Shown here: positions 1 through 7,985 of the stretch, in pieces
Position numbering within the stretch: position 1 is the first letter of the stretch
How the letters are laid out: each line of letters opens with the position of its first letter
Source: Actinomycetota bacterium
GTDB taxonomy: Bacteria; Actinomycetota; Acidimicrobiia; Acidimicrobiales; Iamiaceae
Assembly: GCA_016185275.1 (NCBI GenBank)
Contig: JACPNX010000034.1
Span: 1 to 43,991 of the forward strand
Direction of reading: 5' to 3'
DNA: 43,991 bases
Notes under the pieces: model-generated
Told to the model about the DNA's origin: nothing
The model's database searches: none
Seen by the model: the letters and a program-made list of their open reading frames with translations, nothing else
Position numbers and translations under genes: made by a program

Positions 1-63
1 GCTGTCGTCCACGCCGACAGACTCGGCGCGCGCGTCCAGAGAATCGTGGATAGTCGTGGTCAC
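1..63 (-). CDS. N-terminal fragment of an unidentified gene running off the window edge
   Basis: Only 21 codons are inside the window. A GTG start at 63 (reading leftwards) follows a strong ribosome binding site, GGGGAGGAG, about nine bases upstream, and the reading frame (MTTTIHDSLDARAES...) stays open to base 1. It lies 55 bases downstream of the SoxR-like regulator on the same strand, so the two could be co-transcribed. The fragment is too short to assign a family. The call as a gene rests on the RBS and the open frame alone. Confidence 0.5.
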   Translation of the reverse strand, partial: MTTTIHDSLDARAESVGVDDS

Positions 64-118
64 TTCGGGGATCTCCTCCCCGCCCTCTCAGCTCAATGAA
101 TCGACTGCTCGACCCGCC

Positions 119-502
119 TCAGCTGAGGTTGACACAGAGGGCGTCGAGCCGGGAGCGGAGTTGCTGTAACCCGTTGATGCGTTGGTCGAGCAGGGGCAGC
201 CAGGTCGCGGCGACTCGGGACCAGTCGCGCCGGCTGGGCGTCCGCCGCGACGGCAGGGCGGCAAGGGCGTTGGCGATGTCGTCGAGGCTGAGGCCGATGC
301 GCTGGGCGGTGAGCACGAACGAGACGCGCCGGATGGTGTCCGGCCGGTAGCGACGCTGACCGCTGTCGGTTCGCTCGCTGACGATGAGGCCGCGCTGCTC
401 GTAGAAGCGGAGGGCCGACGTGGCGACACCGGTGCGACGCGCAACTTCACCGATCGTCAACCTGCTCGTCGGCAGTCGCTGGGGATCGGGGCTTGACTTC
501 AA
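119..502 (-). CDS. SoxR-like MerR-family regulator lacking the Fe-S cluster cysteines
   Basis: The protein (127 aa from a TTG start at 502) begins with a MerR winged helix-turn-helix (LTIGEVARRTGVATSALRFYE) and continues with the SoxR-type pattern QRRYRP..., AQRIGLSLDDI and a dimerisation helix ending RSRLDALCVNLS. In SoxR this point begins the CxxCxCx5C motif that binds the redox-sensing [2Fe-2S] cluster. Here one Cys (residue 123) remains and the frame stops. Neither of the other frames downstream supplies the missing cysteines, so a simple frameshift does not explain it. The frame is open further upstream to 736, but that part overlaps the Rieske gene and the operator and looks non-coding. 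It is divergent from the Rieske gene, as soxR often is from its target. Whether it still responds to redox-active compounds is unclear. The start is uncertain. Confidence 0.8.
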   Translation of the reverse strand: MKSSPDPQRLPTSRLTIGEVARRTGVATSALRFYEQRGLIVSERTDSGQRRYRPDTIRRVSFVLTAQRIGLSLDDIANALAALPSRRTPSRRDWSRVAATWLPLLDQRINGLQQLRSRLDALCVNLS

Positions 503-523
503 GCTGACTTGAAGTCTTACGGT
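493..523 (+). promoter_or_regulatory. SoxR box inside a 19-bp-spaced MerR-type promoter for the Rieske gene
   Basis: A -35 element TTGACT (493-498) and a -10 element TACGGT (518-523) are separated by 19 bp, the overlong spacer typical of promoters activated by MerR/SoxR proteins. Between and overlapping them is the inverted repeat GACTTCAAG-CTGA-CTTGAAGTC (495-516), very close to the enterobacterial SoxR site CCTCAAGTTAACTTGAGG. The -10 lies 6 bases before the ATG at 530, so the transcript would be leaderless or nearly so. The promoter reads only rightwards. The palindrome also covers the putative regulator start, which fits autoregulation. Confidence 0.8.
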
Positions 524-529
524 GCCGCC

Positions 530-2245
530 ATGGATGTGGCAAGCGCCTCGGTCGTCGGCTCCGCGTCGGACCTGCGGGAAACAGGAAAGATCACGGGCAA
601 GCTCGGCGACCTGCCTGTCGTGGTGTTCTGGGACGGGGACAAGGCGTGGGCGATAGAGGACAGGTGCCCGCACATGGGCTTTCCGCTCCACCGCGGAACG
701 GTGCACGACGGGCTTTTGACCTGCCACTGGCACCACGCCCGATTCGACTTGGCGTCAGGGTGCACGCTGGATCTCTGGGCCGACGATGCCGTCGCCTTGG
801 AGGTCGCCATCGACGGCGACGACGTGAGGGTGGCTCAGCGGCCGTACGCCCCAGATGTCGACCGGCTTGAGCGGCGACTCGTCGAGGGTCTCGAGGAAGG
901 CCTCACCCTGGTGGTGGCCAAGGCCGTGCACAGCCTGATGGCGCGTGAGGTCGCGCCTGCCCGCATCGTCGAGTTGGGGTTGCGGTTCTCGGCCGCCAAC
1001 CGAGCAGAAGGGTGGGGTCCAGGGATGACCGTCGCCCAGATCGTCCTCAACCTGTTGCGCTACGTCCCACCCGCCGAACACGGGCGCGCGGTTACCCAGG
1101 GCCTCGCCTTCCTCGGCCGCGACACCCAGGGCCACCGGCCGCGCTTTCCCATCACGCCGCTGGAGGGCCCGGCCGACCCGGAGCAACTCGGTCGCTGGTA
1201 TCGGCGGTTCGTCGAGAACCGCCTCGGCCAAGCCGCCGAGCGGATCGCGGTGACCGGGGCGCGCACCGACCGCGGTGCCACCGAGCGCTTCATGTTCGCT
1301 GCCAGCACCGACCACGCGTTCCTGGACGACGGCCACATCGTGGACTACCTGAACAAGGCGTGCGAGGCAGCCACGGCGATCGGCGATGACGTCTTCGAGG
1401 TGCTGATTCCGTCGGTCGTGGGGCCCATGGCTGGTGCGACTCGGCACGAAGAGGTCAGCGAGTGGCGCGAACCAGTGGACCTGATTCCTCTCATCGACGT
1501 CACCTCGACGGCGCTCCAGCGATCGGCGGGCCCCGGCATGCCCGAGGTCGACGTCGGCCGGGTTGGCTGGGATCTGCTCGACGAAGATCCGATCGCTGTC
1601 GGTGAGGTGCTCCGCAGCGCAGCCGTCCGCGGCGCATCGCCGGAGCAGTTGGCCCGCGCCGTTGCGTTCGCCGCCGCCCTGCGGCTGGTGCGGTTCCACG
1701 TTCAGAACGACGTTGGCGACTGGGACGTCGTCCATCACACCTTCACCACGGCCAACGCCATCCACCAGGCGGTCGTACGCCATGCCACGCCGGAACTGGC
1801 CCGCGGCATCGTCCAGGGCGCGTACCGCGTCTACCTCGACCGGTTCCTCAACGTGCCCGCGGCTCGTGTACCCACCGGTGACGAGCCCCGCTCTCTCATC
1901 GAGCTCGAAGGCTGTTGGGACGGACGGGGCGGTGTCGATGAGGCCGGCCGGATCGTCGCCGGCTTTCTGCGTGCGGGCAAGGGTCGGGGACAAGACGTCC
2001 TGTCCGAACTGTGCCGTGCGCTGTTCCGGGAAGACGCTGGGTTCCACTGGTACCAATCCGTCGACGCCGCCGCGACGCAATGGCGGTCGTGGCCCACCGG
2101 CTCGGCAGAAGCCGAGCTGGTCCTCGTCGGCGCCGCCCGCTGGCTGGCTGCGCACACACCGACAGTCCGCTCGACCGATCAAGTGGTCACGATCACTCGG
2201 CGGCTGCTCCGCGGCGAACCTGTCTACGAGGAAGCCACCGCCTGA
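530..2245 (+). CDS. Rieske [2Fe-2S] protein with a large unassigned C-terminal domain
   Basis: The protein has 571 aa from the ATG at 530; a frame extension to 509 would place the start inside the operator. Residues ~1-105 form a Rieske domain with the two-part ligand motif C-P-H ... C-H-W-H (DRCPHMG and TCHWHHARFDL), so it should bind a [2Fe-2S] cluster. The remaining ~460 aa are predicted mostly helical, with several His-containing stretches (VVHHTFTTANAIHQ, AVVRHATPE), and I recognise no standard Rieske oxygenase catalytic domain (no clear 2-His-1-carboxylate mononuclear iron motif). There is no signal peptide, so it is cytoplasmic. Expression is probably controlled by the divergent SoxR-like regulator. 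Redox chemistry or oxidation of a redox-cycling compound is plausible, but the substrate is unknown. Confidence 0.85.
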   Translation: MDVASASVVGSASDLRETGKITGKLGDLPVVVFWDGDKAWAIEDRCPHMGFPLHRGTVHDGLLTCHWHHARFDLASGCTLDLWADDAVALEVAIDGDDVRVAQRPYAPDVDRLERRLVEGLEEGLTLVVAKAVHSLMAREVAPARIVELGLRFSAANRAEGWGPGMTVAQIVLNLLRYVPPAEHGRAVTQGLAFLGRDTQGHRPRFPITPLEGPADPEQLGRWYRRFVENRLGQAAERIAVTGARTDRGATERFMFAASTDHAFLDDGHIVDYLNKACEAATAIGDDVFEVLIPSVVGPMAGATRHEEVSEWREPVDLIPLIDVTSTALQRSAGPGMPEVDVGRVGWDLLDEDPIAVGEVLRSAAVRGASPEQLARAVAFAAALRLVRFHVQNDVGDWDVVHHTFTTANAIHQAVVRHATPELARGIVQGAYRVYLDRFLNVPAARVPTGDEPRSLIELEGCWDGRGGVDEAGRIVAGFLRAGKGRGQDVLSELCRALFREDAGFHWYQSVDAAATQWRSWPTGSAEAELVLVGAARWLAAHTPTVRSTDQVVTITRRLLRGEPVYEEATA

Positions 2246-2442
2246 CTCCACCTCGCCCGCTCGCGGACCGGTGACCGTCTCCCGTCGTGCACGGCACGGC
2301 GCCGCGACTCATCGACGGTGATCCGGAGTCGCTCGCGAGACAGCTTCATCGCCGTCCACCGGCCCGTTTTCGGCACAGAGGGTGGAGTTTGGCGCCTGGC
2401 GTGGGACGATGGTGGACTCGTCGGCCCGCAGCAGGAGCGTCC

Positions 2443-4050
2443 GTGACCGACCACGACCCCGATCGTCGCCCCACCTCCGCCGCGGGAGGCCCGTCGCCGT
2501 GGGCGCCGCGCGGTCCGAGTGGGGGCGACGGTGCAGAGCCGCGCCGCTTCGGTGGCCCGGCAGCCGCGCCGCCGGCGCCCGGATCCGGGCAGTGGGGGAC
2601 GCCGGCGGCACCCCGGCCGGAGAGCGGCTCCGGCTCCGGCCGGCCCGGTGTGTCGGCCTGGGCGCCGCCCCAGTGGAGCAGCGCGGCGCCGCCCAGCGCG
2701 CCTCCGCTCGCGCCGCCGACCGGAGCGCCGGGTGCGCCGGGTGCGCCGGGAATGCCGCCGAGCGGGGTGCCCGGTATGCCCGGAGTAGCGCCAGCCGGGC
2801 GGCTGATCCCTCCGCCAGCCGGCCCCCCGTTCGGGCCCGAAGCAGTACGCCTCTCGACGGCACCGCCGTGGCCGCCCATGGGCGCGACGGCACCCGACGC
2901 GCCGGGCGGACCCTACGGGCCGGGCACCGGACCGCAGCCGACGGGGCCGCTCGCACCGAGCGCTCGGCGAGCGACCTCCTCGCCCGGCCGGTCGTGGTTG
3001 TTCGGCGCGCTGGCGGGCGCTCTCGTTGGTGCCGTCGTCGCCGCACTCGTGAGCGTGGCCATCGTCGGCGCGTCCAACCGCGGGGAGACGGGACGTGCCT
3101 CGGTCGGGTCCGGTGGCAACAACGGTCTCGACGTGCAGGCCATCCTGTCCGCGATGCAGGAGTCGGTGGTCTCCATCGAGACCGGCGAGAGCAGCGGTCT
3201 CTACGGCTCGGCCGGGTCGGGCTTCATCTTCGACAACAGCGGCGACATCCTCACGAACAACCACGTCATCGAGGGCGCCAGTCGCATCAACGTGCGCTTC
3301 TTCGACGGCACCACGGCCCCGGCCGAGCTGGTGGGGTCGTTCCCCAGCAACGACCTGGCGATGATCCGCGTGACCCGCACCGGTCTGCGCCCGGCCCGCC
3401 TCGGCTCCTCCACCGCCCTGAACGTCGGCGAGCCGGTGGTCGCCGTCGGCAACGCGCTCAACCTGGGTGGCCGGCCGAGCGTCACCACCGGCATCGTGTC
3501 GGGCAAGGAGCGCTCGATCAACGTGCCGGGCGTCCAGCTCGACCATCTCATCCAGACCGACGCCGCCATCAACCCCGGCAACTCGGGTGGACCGCTCGTC
3601 AACGCCCGCGCCGAGGTGGTGGGCATCAACACGGCCCGCATCCCCGACGCGCAGAACATCGGCTTCGCCGTGTCCATCGACCCGCTCAAACCGCTGGTGA
3701 AGCAGCTCAAGGACGGCAAGGGCGCCGTCAACCCCGACAACGCCGTCCTCGGCGTCTCGACCATCTCGGTGGACGACCCGAGCCTCACCCCTCAGGCCCT
3801 CGACCAGCTCGGGGTCACGGCCGACACGGGCGCGCTGGTGGTCAGCGTGCAGCCCGGTTCGGGCGCGGCGAAGGCCGGGCTCCAGTACGGCGACGTGATC
3901 GTCGGCATCGACGGCGGGGCCATCACGAGTTCGGATCAGGTCGGCACGATCATCCGCAGCCGCAAGCCGGGCGACGTCGTCAAGGTGGAGATCGAACGGC
4001 GCGGCACGTCTCAGACGGTGTCGGTCACGCTCGGGCGCCGCGGCGGTTGA
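2443..4050 (+). CDS. HtrA/DegP-family serine protease with PDZ domain
   Basis: The protein has 535 aa from GTG 2443, preceded by GCAGGAG; the frame is open upstream but lacks an RBS there. Residues 1-180 are a Pro/Gly/Ala-rich cytoplasmic segment. One membrane helix follows (~184-209), then an external trypsin-like domain with a complete triad: His274 (TNNHVIEG), Asp304 (SNDLAMIRV) and Ser381 (NPGNSGGPL). A C-terminal PDZ domain follows (GALVVSVQPGSGAAKAGLQYGDVIVGIDG). This is the membrane-anchored actinobacterial HtrA layout, and the role is likely extracytoplasmic protein quality control. It contrasts with the triad-less relative at 31235-32467. Confidence 0.95.
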   Translation: MTDHDPDRRPTSAAGGPSPWAPRGPSGGDGAEPRRFGGPAAAPPAPGSGQWGTPAAPRPESGSGSGRPGVSAWAPPQWSSAAPPSAPPLAPPTGAPGAPGAPGMPPSGVPGMPGVAPAGRLIPPPAGPPFGPEAVRLSTAPPWPPMGATAPDAPGGPYGPGTGPQPTGPLAPSARRATSSPGRSWLFGALAGALVGAVVAALVSVAIVGASNRGETGRASVGSGGNNGLDVQAILSAMQESVVSIETGESSGLYGSAGSGFIFDNSGDILTNNHVIEGASRINVRFFDGTTAPAELVGSFPSNDLAMIRVTRTGLRPARLGSSTALNVGEPVVAVGNALNLGGRPSVTTGIVSGKERSINVPGVQLDHLIQTDAAINPGNSGGPLVNARAEVVGINTARIPDAQNIGFAVSIDPLKPLVKQLKDGKGAVNPDNAVLGVSTISVDDPSLTPQALDQLGVTADTGALVVSVQPGSGAAKAGLQYGDVIVGIDGGAITSSDQVGTIIRSRKPGDVVKVEIERRGTSQTVSVTLGRRGG

Positions 4051-4132
4051 GGCTCGGCGGGATCGGCGCCGGGGGTGGCGGCGCGCCACGTCGCTAGTGT
4101 TGCCGAGCCCACCACCTACGTCCGGAGCAGGG

Positions 4133-4402
4133 ATGAGCGACCTGGCCACCCAGAACGAGCCGCCTCGCGGCCACGCCCGAATCGTCTACCTCGGCCCGGT
4201 GTCGCCGCACTGGGAGGTCCAGTCCGACTTCGGTGACCGGGCCATGATGGACGCCTTCCGGGACCGCGTCATGGCTCGGCTCCAGCTCGTCCCGCCTCAC
4301 GATCCGCAGTTCCGGCGCAACCGCGAGCGGGTCGTGCGCGATGCCGAGCGCGAGAACTTCTTGCTCGACTGGGACCTCGGGCTGCCCGAGGACGAGGGCT
4401 AG
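4133..4402 (+). CDS. Small conserved-looking hypothetical protein
   Basis: An 89-aa protein starting at ATG 4133 behind CCGGAGCAGG, 82 bases after the htrA gene. It is acidic and soluble, with no signal or membrane segment. It opens with a short variable stretch followed by HARIVYLGPVSPHWEV, then a helical part rich in Arg/Asp (FRDRVMARLQLVPPHDP). I do not recognise the family. Codon use is strongly GC3-biased like its neighbours, which supports it being a real gene. The next gene is convergent. Confidence 0.65.
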   Translation: MSDLATQNEPPRGHARIVYLGPVSPHWEVQSDFGDRAMMDAFRDRVMARLQLVPPHDPQFRRNRERVVRDAERENFLLDWDLGLPEDEG

Positions 4403-4414
4403 AGCCGGGCTAGC

Positions 4415-4478
4415 GCGCGGTTGGAGCGCGGTTGGAGCCGGCCGGCACCCGGTTGCACCCGGCCGCCGGCCATCGCTT
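4415..4478. repeat. Short tandem repeat and weak hairpin between convergent genes
   Basis: Two exact 11-bp copies of GCGCGGTTGGA lie at 4415-4425 and 4426-4436. They are followed by a GC-rich stretch with GCCGGC half-sites that could fold into a weak stem. It sits between two converging genes (stops at 4402 and 4483), where a bidirectional terminator would be expected, but the stem is imperfect and there is no T-tract. Confidence 0.35.
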
Positions 4479-4482
4479 CGGC

Positions 4483-5874
4483 TCAGAAGGTCGCCGGCAG
4501 AAGGCTGCCCAGGCTCTCGAACACCCCGATGAGCAGCGCCAGCAGCACCGGTGAGGTCAGCAGGTAGGTCGGCCAGCGGAGCCACCGCCGGTAGAGGCGG
4601 CGGCTCACGAAGAAGGCGACGACGAGGAGTTGGGAGCGCAGGACCAGTGGTACGACTCCACCCCTTGCGCCACCGAATGCGCCGGGACCCGGCTGGAGTG
4701 CCGACGGCTTCGTCGCAAGGGGGCCGGTGAGCGGTCGAGTTCGCAGCCGCGCCACTACGGCCAGGCGCTGTGTGGCCAGGAACCGGGGTGCCGACGTGAG
4801 CAGGACCAACGAACTCCACGGGCGCTCGGCGCGCACCGGGTCAGGCTCGCCCGACCGCACGACTGCGACCGACTCAACTTCGTACCGGAAGCGCCCGGCC
4901 CAGGTCGTGACGAAGACGTCGGCGCCGCGACGCACGCGATCCAGGGCGCGGAACGGGCCTCCGTAGCCGACGCGGGCTCCGGCGATCGCCGATGCCCCCG
5001 GCTCACCGGGCATCGAGGTGCTCGGATCATGGCCTGGGCCGCTGCGGAGTTGAGCGGCGCCCGCCCCCTGCACGACGACCTCGTCGATACCGATCGAGGG
5101 CACCTGGAGGATGGCGATCGGTGCGCCGGCCGAGGGCGGCGGTGGCAGGGCCGTCGGACCCGCCGGGGCCGGATCGGAGCCGGAACCGGACGTCAACAGG
5201 CCCGACTGGCCGTCGTCGGTGGCCGCCGACGCGGACGACGCCAGCGCCGCTCGTCGGAGCGCGGCGGCGCGAAAGCTCGGGACGAGGAGCTGCTGGGCCC
5301 GGCTATGGACGATGCCGGACGTCCACACCTGGTAGGCGAGGAACAGCGCGAGCACCGCACCCACGGCCGTGAGACCTTGGCCGAGCCCGCGGAGGACGGT
5401 GCGCCGATCGGTTCGCCCGCGTGCGACCGCTGCACCCAGCGGGGCGGCCGGCGGCGGTGAAGGGGCTGGGGAGGGCGCGGCCGCGATGCCCCCGGGGCCG
5501 GCCATGGCGCGCGGGGCCGGGGGCGGGGGTGACGCGGGCGCAACGGTCGGGTCGAGGCGGGCCGCGAGGGCGCTGAGGCGCACCCGCCGATCGGCGAGCG
5601 CAGCTCGCTCCTCGGGCGTCGCATCGCCCCCGAGCCGTTGGCTCGCCTCGTCGAGCAGCACGCCGGCACGCCGGACGAGGGCGGGCGCCACCTCGTGTAC
5701 GCCCTCGCCGTGGCGGTCCGGGACCCGATGGTGGACGCCGATCTCGTGGGCGAGGAGATCGAGGGTGCGGTCGATGTGGCGGAGCCGGAGGGAGCCGGCT
5801 GATCCGCTCGCACCGGCGCCGGCCGCCTCCGGATCGGCGACGGCGTCGCCGTTGGTGAGCTCGATGGAGCTCAC
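4483..5874 (-). CDS. Class E sortase-fold protein lacking catalytic His and Cys (pseudosortase)
   Basis: The protein has 463 aa from a GTG at 5874 that overlaps the upstream stop as GTGA, so it is translationally coupled to the PstS-like gene. Residues ~1-155 are helical then Pro/Ala-rich; a membrane helix follows near 168-184. The sortase domain spans ~250-380 (APIAILQVPSIGIDEVVVQG, GPGHDPSTSMPGEPG) and two more membrane helices lie near 406-422 and 437-456. Class E sortases carry AGHRTTYG for the catalytic His and TLTTC for the Cys nucleophile. Here these read IAGARVGYG (Ala300) and LVLLTSAPRF (Ser361). Only the Arg (Arg370 in ATQRLAVV) is kept. Transpeptidation by the known mechanism should therefore be impossible. 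A binding, scaffold or export-partner role for its anchored neighbour is inferred. Confidence 0.85.
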   Translation of the reverse strand: MSSIELTNGDAVADPEAAGAGASGSAGSLRLRHIDRTLDLLAHEIGVHHRVPDRHGEGVHEVAPALVRRAGVLLDEASQRLGGDATPEERAALADRRVRLSALAARLDPTVAPASPPPPAPRAMAGPGGIAAAPSPAPSPPPAAPLGAAVARGRTDRRTVLRGLGQGLTAVGAVLALFLAYQVWTSGIVHSRAQQLLVPSFRAAALRRAALASSASAATDDGQSGLLTSGSGSDPAPAGPTALPPPPSAGAPIAILQVPSIGIDEVVVQGAGAAQLRSGPGHDPSTSMPGEPGASAIAGARVGYGGPFRALDRVRRGADVFVTTWAGRFRYEVESVAVVRSGEPDPVRAERPWSSLVLLTSAPRFLATQRLAVVARLRTRPLTGPLATKPSALQPGPGAFGGARGGVVPLVLRSQLLVVAFFVSRRLYRRWLRWPTYLLTSPVLLALLIGVFESLGSLLPATF

Positions 5875-7733
5875 CGCCGGGCACCGGTGCGAAGCGTGCG
5901 CCGGGGGCGTCCCACCCATGTGGCCAGGCGCGTGGCGGCCGAGCCAGGTTGACCGGCTCCGGCGACGAGCTGCAGCGCAGGTCCCGCGAACAGCAGGAGC
6001 AGGGCCACGGCCCCGGCGAGCAGGGGCGGTACCGTCCGGTCGCCGGTGATCATCGCTACCAGCCGGCCCACGCCGGCTCCTGCGGCGCCCGATCCCGCGG
6101 GCACGGTGGCCGGCGGCGTCGAGGTGGCCCCGGCGCTCGACGCACCTCGTCCTCCGCCGGGCTGAGTCCCTGCGTCGCCGCCCAGACCAGCGCCGTCGCG
6201 GGTGCCCACTCCGCCCAAGTCGCCGCTTCCGAGCCCGCTCCCACGCGATCCACCACCGGGCAGGAGTCCGCCGCCGGGCAGGAGTCCATCACCGGGAAGG
6301 AGTCCGCCACCGGAGCCGGGACCGATTCCCCCGGAGGGGGGCGCGGTGGTGGATCCGGGCCCCGGTGCTGTTGTGGTGGTCGTCGTCGGGATCGGATCCG
6401 ACACCTCCACGGCGGCCACCTTGGCGGCCTGCGCCTTGGCCGTGGCCAAGATGGGTTCGGGCAACGGGAGGTATCCGGCGGGCAGGTCCGCGCTCTGGCC
6501 GGCGCCGAGCGCGAAGTCGAGGAACTGGGCCAGCCATGCCTTGCGTTGCCGGGTCAATCCCTTCGTCGGCACGATCATGTAGGTGAGGATCGGCATGGGG
6601 TACGCAGCCGGGTCCGCGGTCGCCGGCGAGGGCACGAACGTGCCGTCGCCGGCGGAACGCATGGCTCGCGCCGCGCCATCGATCGCGCTCGCGGTCGGCA
6701 GCACGTAGGCCCCCGACGCGTTGCGCATCTCCGCCACGGGTTCGTCGGGAAGGGCGGCGGCGGAGGTGCTGGAGTCGACGCAGCCGATCATCCCCGCGGT
6801 CGGGTCGGCGGACGCCCCCCGGATGCTGGCCACCACGTTGGCGGCGCCGGTGCGCAGGTTGAGACCCTCCGCGCTGGGGAGCTCCTCCGTGACCCCGGTT
6901 TCGAAGAACGGTCCGCGTGCCTCCCAGATCGCCCTGCCCTGCGGGTCGCTGTAGAAGTAGTTGGTCATGACCCAGCTCCAGTAGGCCGAGCCGGCCCGGG
7001 CCACGTTGTTCACGGCCTTCGACCGGGGGAAGCCACCGGCTGTCGGGTAGTCCGGGTTGCCGGCGTTGTCGGCGGCGATCTCGGTCTCGGCCATGTTGTT
7101 GTCGCGGGCGTTCATGACGCCGGCGAGGCTCGCCGGCGACAGCCGGAGCCGGAGCAACGGGCGGTACTCCAGGAACTCGTTCGAGTAGCGGACGTCGAAG
7201 GCGCACACCAGCGCGCTGAGCGTCAGCGGCACGTAGAGGACGTCGCCGCCGAGGCTGGAGTCGGACAGGCGCTTGCGCTCGTCCGCGGTCATGGGCAGGC
7301 CCGACACGGCCGCGTCGGCGAACCCGTCGATGAGGTCGGCACGCCCGCTGGCCGATCCGCGGTCGGTGAAGTCGAGGGGCACACCGGTGCCCGGCTGGCA
7401 CACGAACGAGGCCCAGGTCTGCATGGCCACCGCAGCCGACGACGATCCCGAGACGCGAAGCTGGTCGCCGGGCGGCGTCGGGCACGGCGGCTGAGGCACC
7501 TTGCCGACGCCGGACGTGTCTCCTGCAGCGGCCGCTCGAGCGGAGGTGGCACCCGCGGGCGCGGCGTCGCGATGCGGCGCGGCCGCGAAGGTGACCGCGG
7601 CGATGGCCGCGACGGCTGCCAGCCGGGCGGCCGCGCGCGCCACGGGCGGCGTGGGCCAGCGGCGCACGGCTCGCGGCGGGACGATCCGCCGGAGGCGGTC
7701 GAAGACGATCGTGCGGGCGCGCACCACTGGCAC
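5871..7733 (-). CDS. Membrane-anchored PstS-like periplasmic-binding-fold protein with altered ligand loops
   Basis: The protein has 620 aa from GTG 7733, preceded by GGAG; the frame is open further upstream but non-coding in style. A signal segment (~31-52) is followed by a PstS-type fold (~80-440) recognisable by LRVSGSSSAAVAMQ, the IAADNAGNPDYP loop and a TYMIVP strand. It then has a ~120-residue Thr/Pro/Gly linker with near-repeats of LLPGGG, a hydrophobic helix (~569-590) and a basic C-tail. Two phosphate-contact motifs differ from PstS: the Ser-Asp pair is AVSGLPM (Gly145), and the RSDGSGT loop is reduced to ARAGSAYW (Arg246). No LPxTG-type motif precedes the helix. Ligand specificity has probably changed or been lost. 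It forms a two-gene operon with the pseudosortase and is divergent from pstC. Confidence 0.8.
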   Translation of the reverse strand: MPVVRARTIVFDRLRRIVPPRAVRRWPTPPVARAAARLAAVAAIAAVTFAAAPHRDAAPAGATSARAAAAGDTSGVGKVPQPPCPTPPGDQLRVSGSSSAAVAMQTWASFVCQPGTGVPLDFTDRGSASGRADLIDGFADAAVSGLPMTADERKRLSDSSLGGDVLYVPLTLSALVCAFDVRYSNEFLEYRPLLRLRLSPASLAGVMNARDNNMAETEIAADNAGNPDYPTAGGFPRSKAVNNVARAGSAYWSWVMTNYFYSDPQGRAIWEARGPFFETGVTEELPSAEGLNLRTGAANVVASIRGASADPTAGMIGCVDSSTSAAALPDEPVAEMRNASGAYVLPTASAIDGAARAMRSAGDGTFVPSPATADPAAYPMPILTYMIVPTKGLTRQRKAWLAQFLDFALGAGQSADLPAGYLPLPEPILATAKAQAAKVAAVEVSDPIPTTTTTTAPGPGSTTAPPSGGIGPGSGGGLLPGDGLLPGGGLLPGGGSRGSGLGSGDLGGVGTRDGAGLGGDAGTQPGGGRGASSAGATSTPPATVPAGSGAAGAGVGRLVAMITGDRTVPPLLAGAVALLLLFAGPALQLVAGAGQPGSAATRLATWVGRPRRTLRTGARR

Positions 7734-7819
7734 CGTCGGGCTCCGGGTTGATCGGTGAGTACGGGGACGGGGGCGACGATCGCACGGACCTGGCGACGGG
7801 GCTACCGGCCCGCCCGCGA

Positions 7820-7841
7820 GTTCGCCCGAAGTTCGCGTCGC
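7820..7841 (+). promoter_or_regulatory. Candidate two-unit Pho box in a divergent intergenic region
   Basis: Two adjacent 11-nt units, GTTCGCCCGAA (7820-7830) and GTTCGCGTCGC (7831-7841), have the spacing of actinobacterial PhoP/RegX3 sites. A lone GTTCACC lies at 7903-7909. The region separates the leftward PstS-like gene (7733) from rightward pstC (7986). Units match the consensus less well than at 14045 and 18707, so this is tentative. Confidence 0.35.
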
Positions 7842-7985
7842 AGCCAGATGGAGTTGGGGCGCCGCCCGCCGCCTCCGAGAGACCACGTGCTCGCCACCTT
7901 CGGTTCACCGGGAGGCAACAGCGCGGCCAGGCGAGCGCCCTACCGTCCTGGCCGCCTGTGACGGAGAGCGGGCGGGAGGGCGCAC

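Noticed and set aside
755..2251. Minus-strand open frame antisense to the Rieske gene (498 aa)
   Set aside because: The Rieske ligands and the SoxR-type promoter identify the + strand frame; the antisense product has no motif.
2224..4149. Very long minus-strand open frame antisense to htrA (641 aa)
   Set aside because: Composition is Arg/Ala/Asp shadow translation of a GC-rich gene. The + strand frame has a complete HtrA domain, RBS and catalytic triad.
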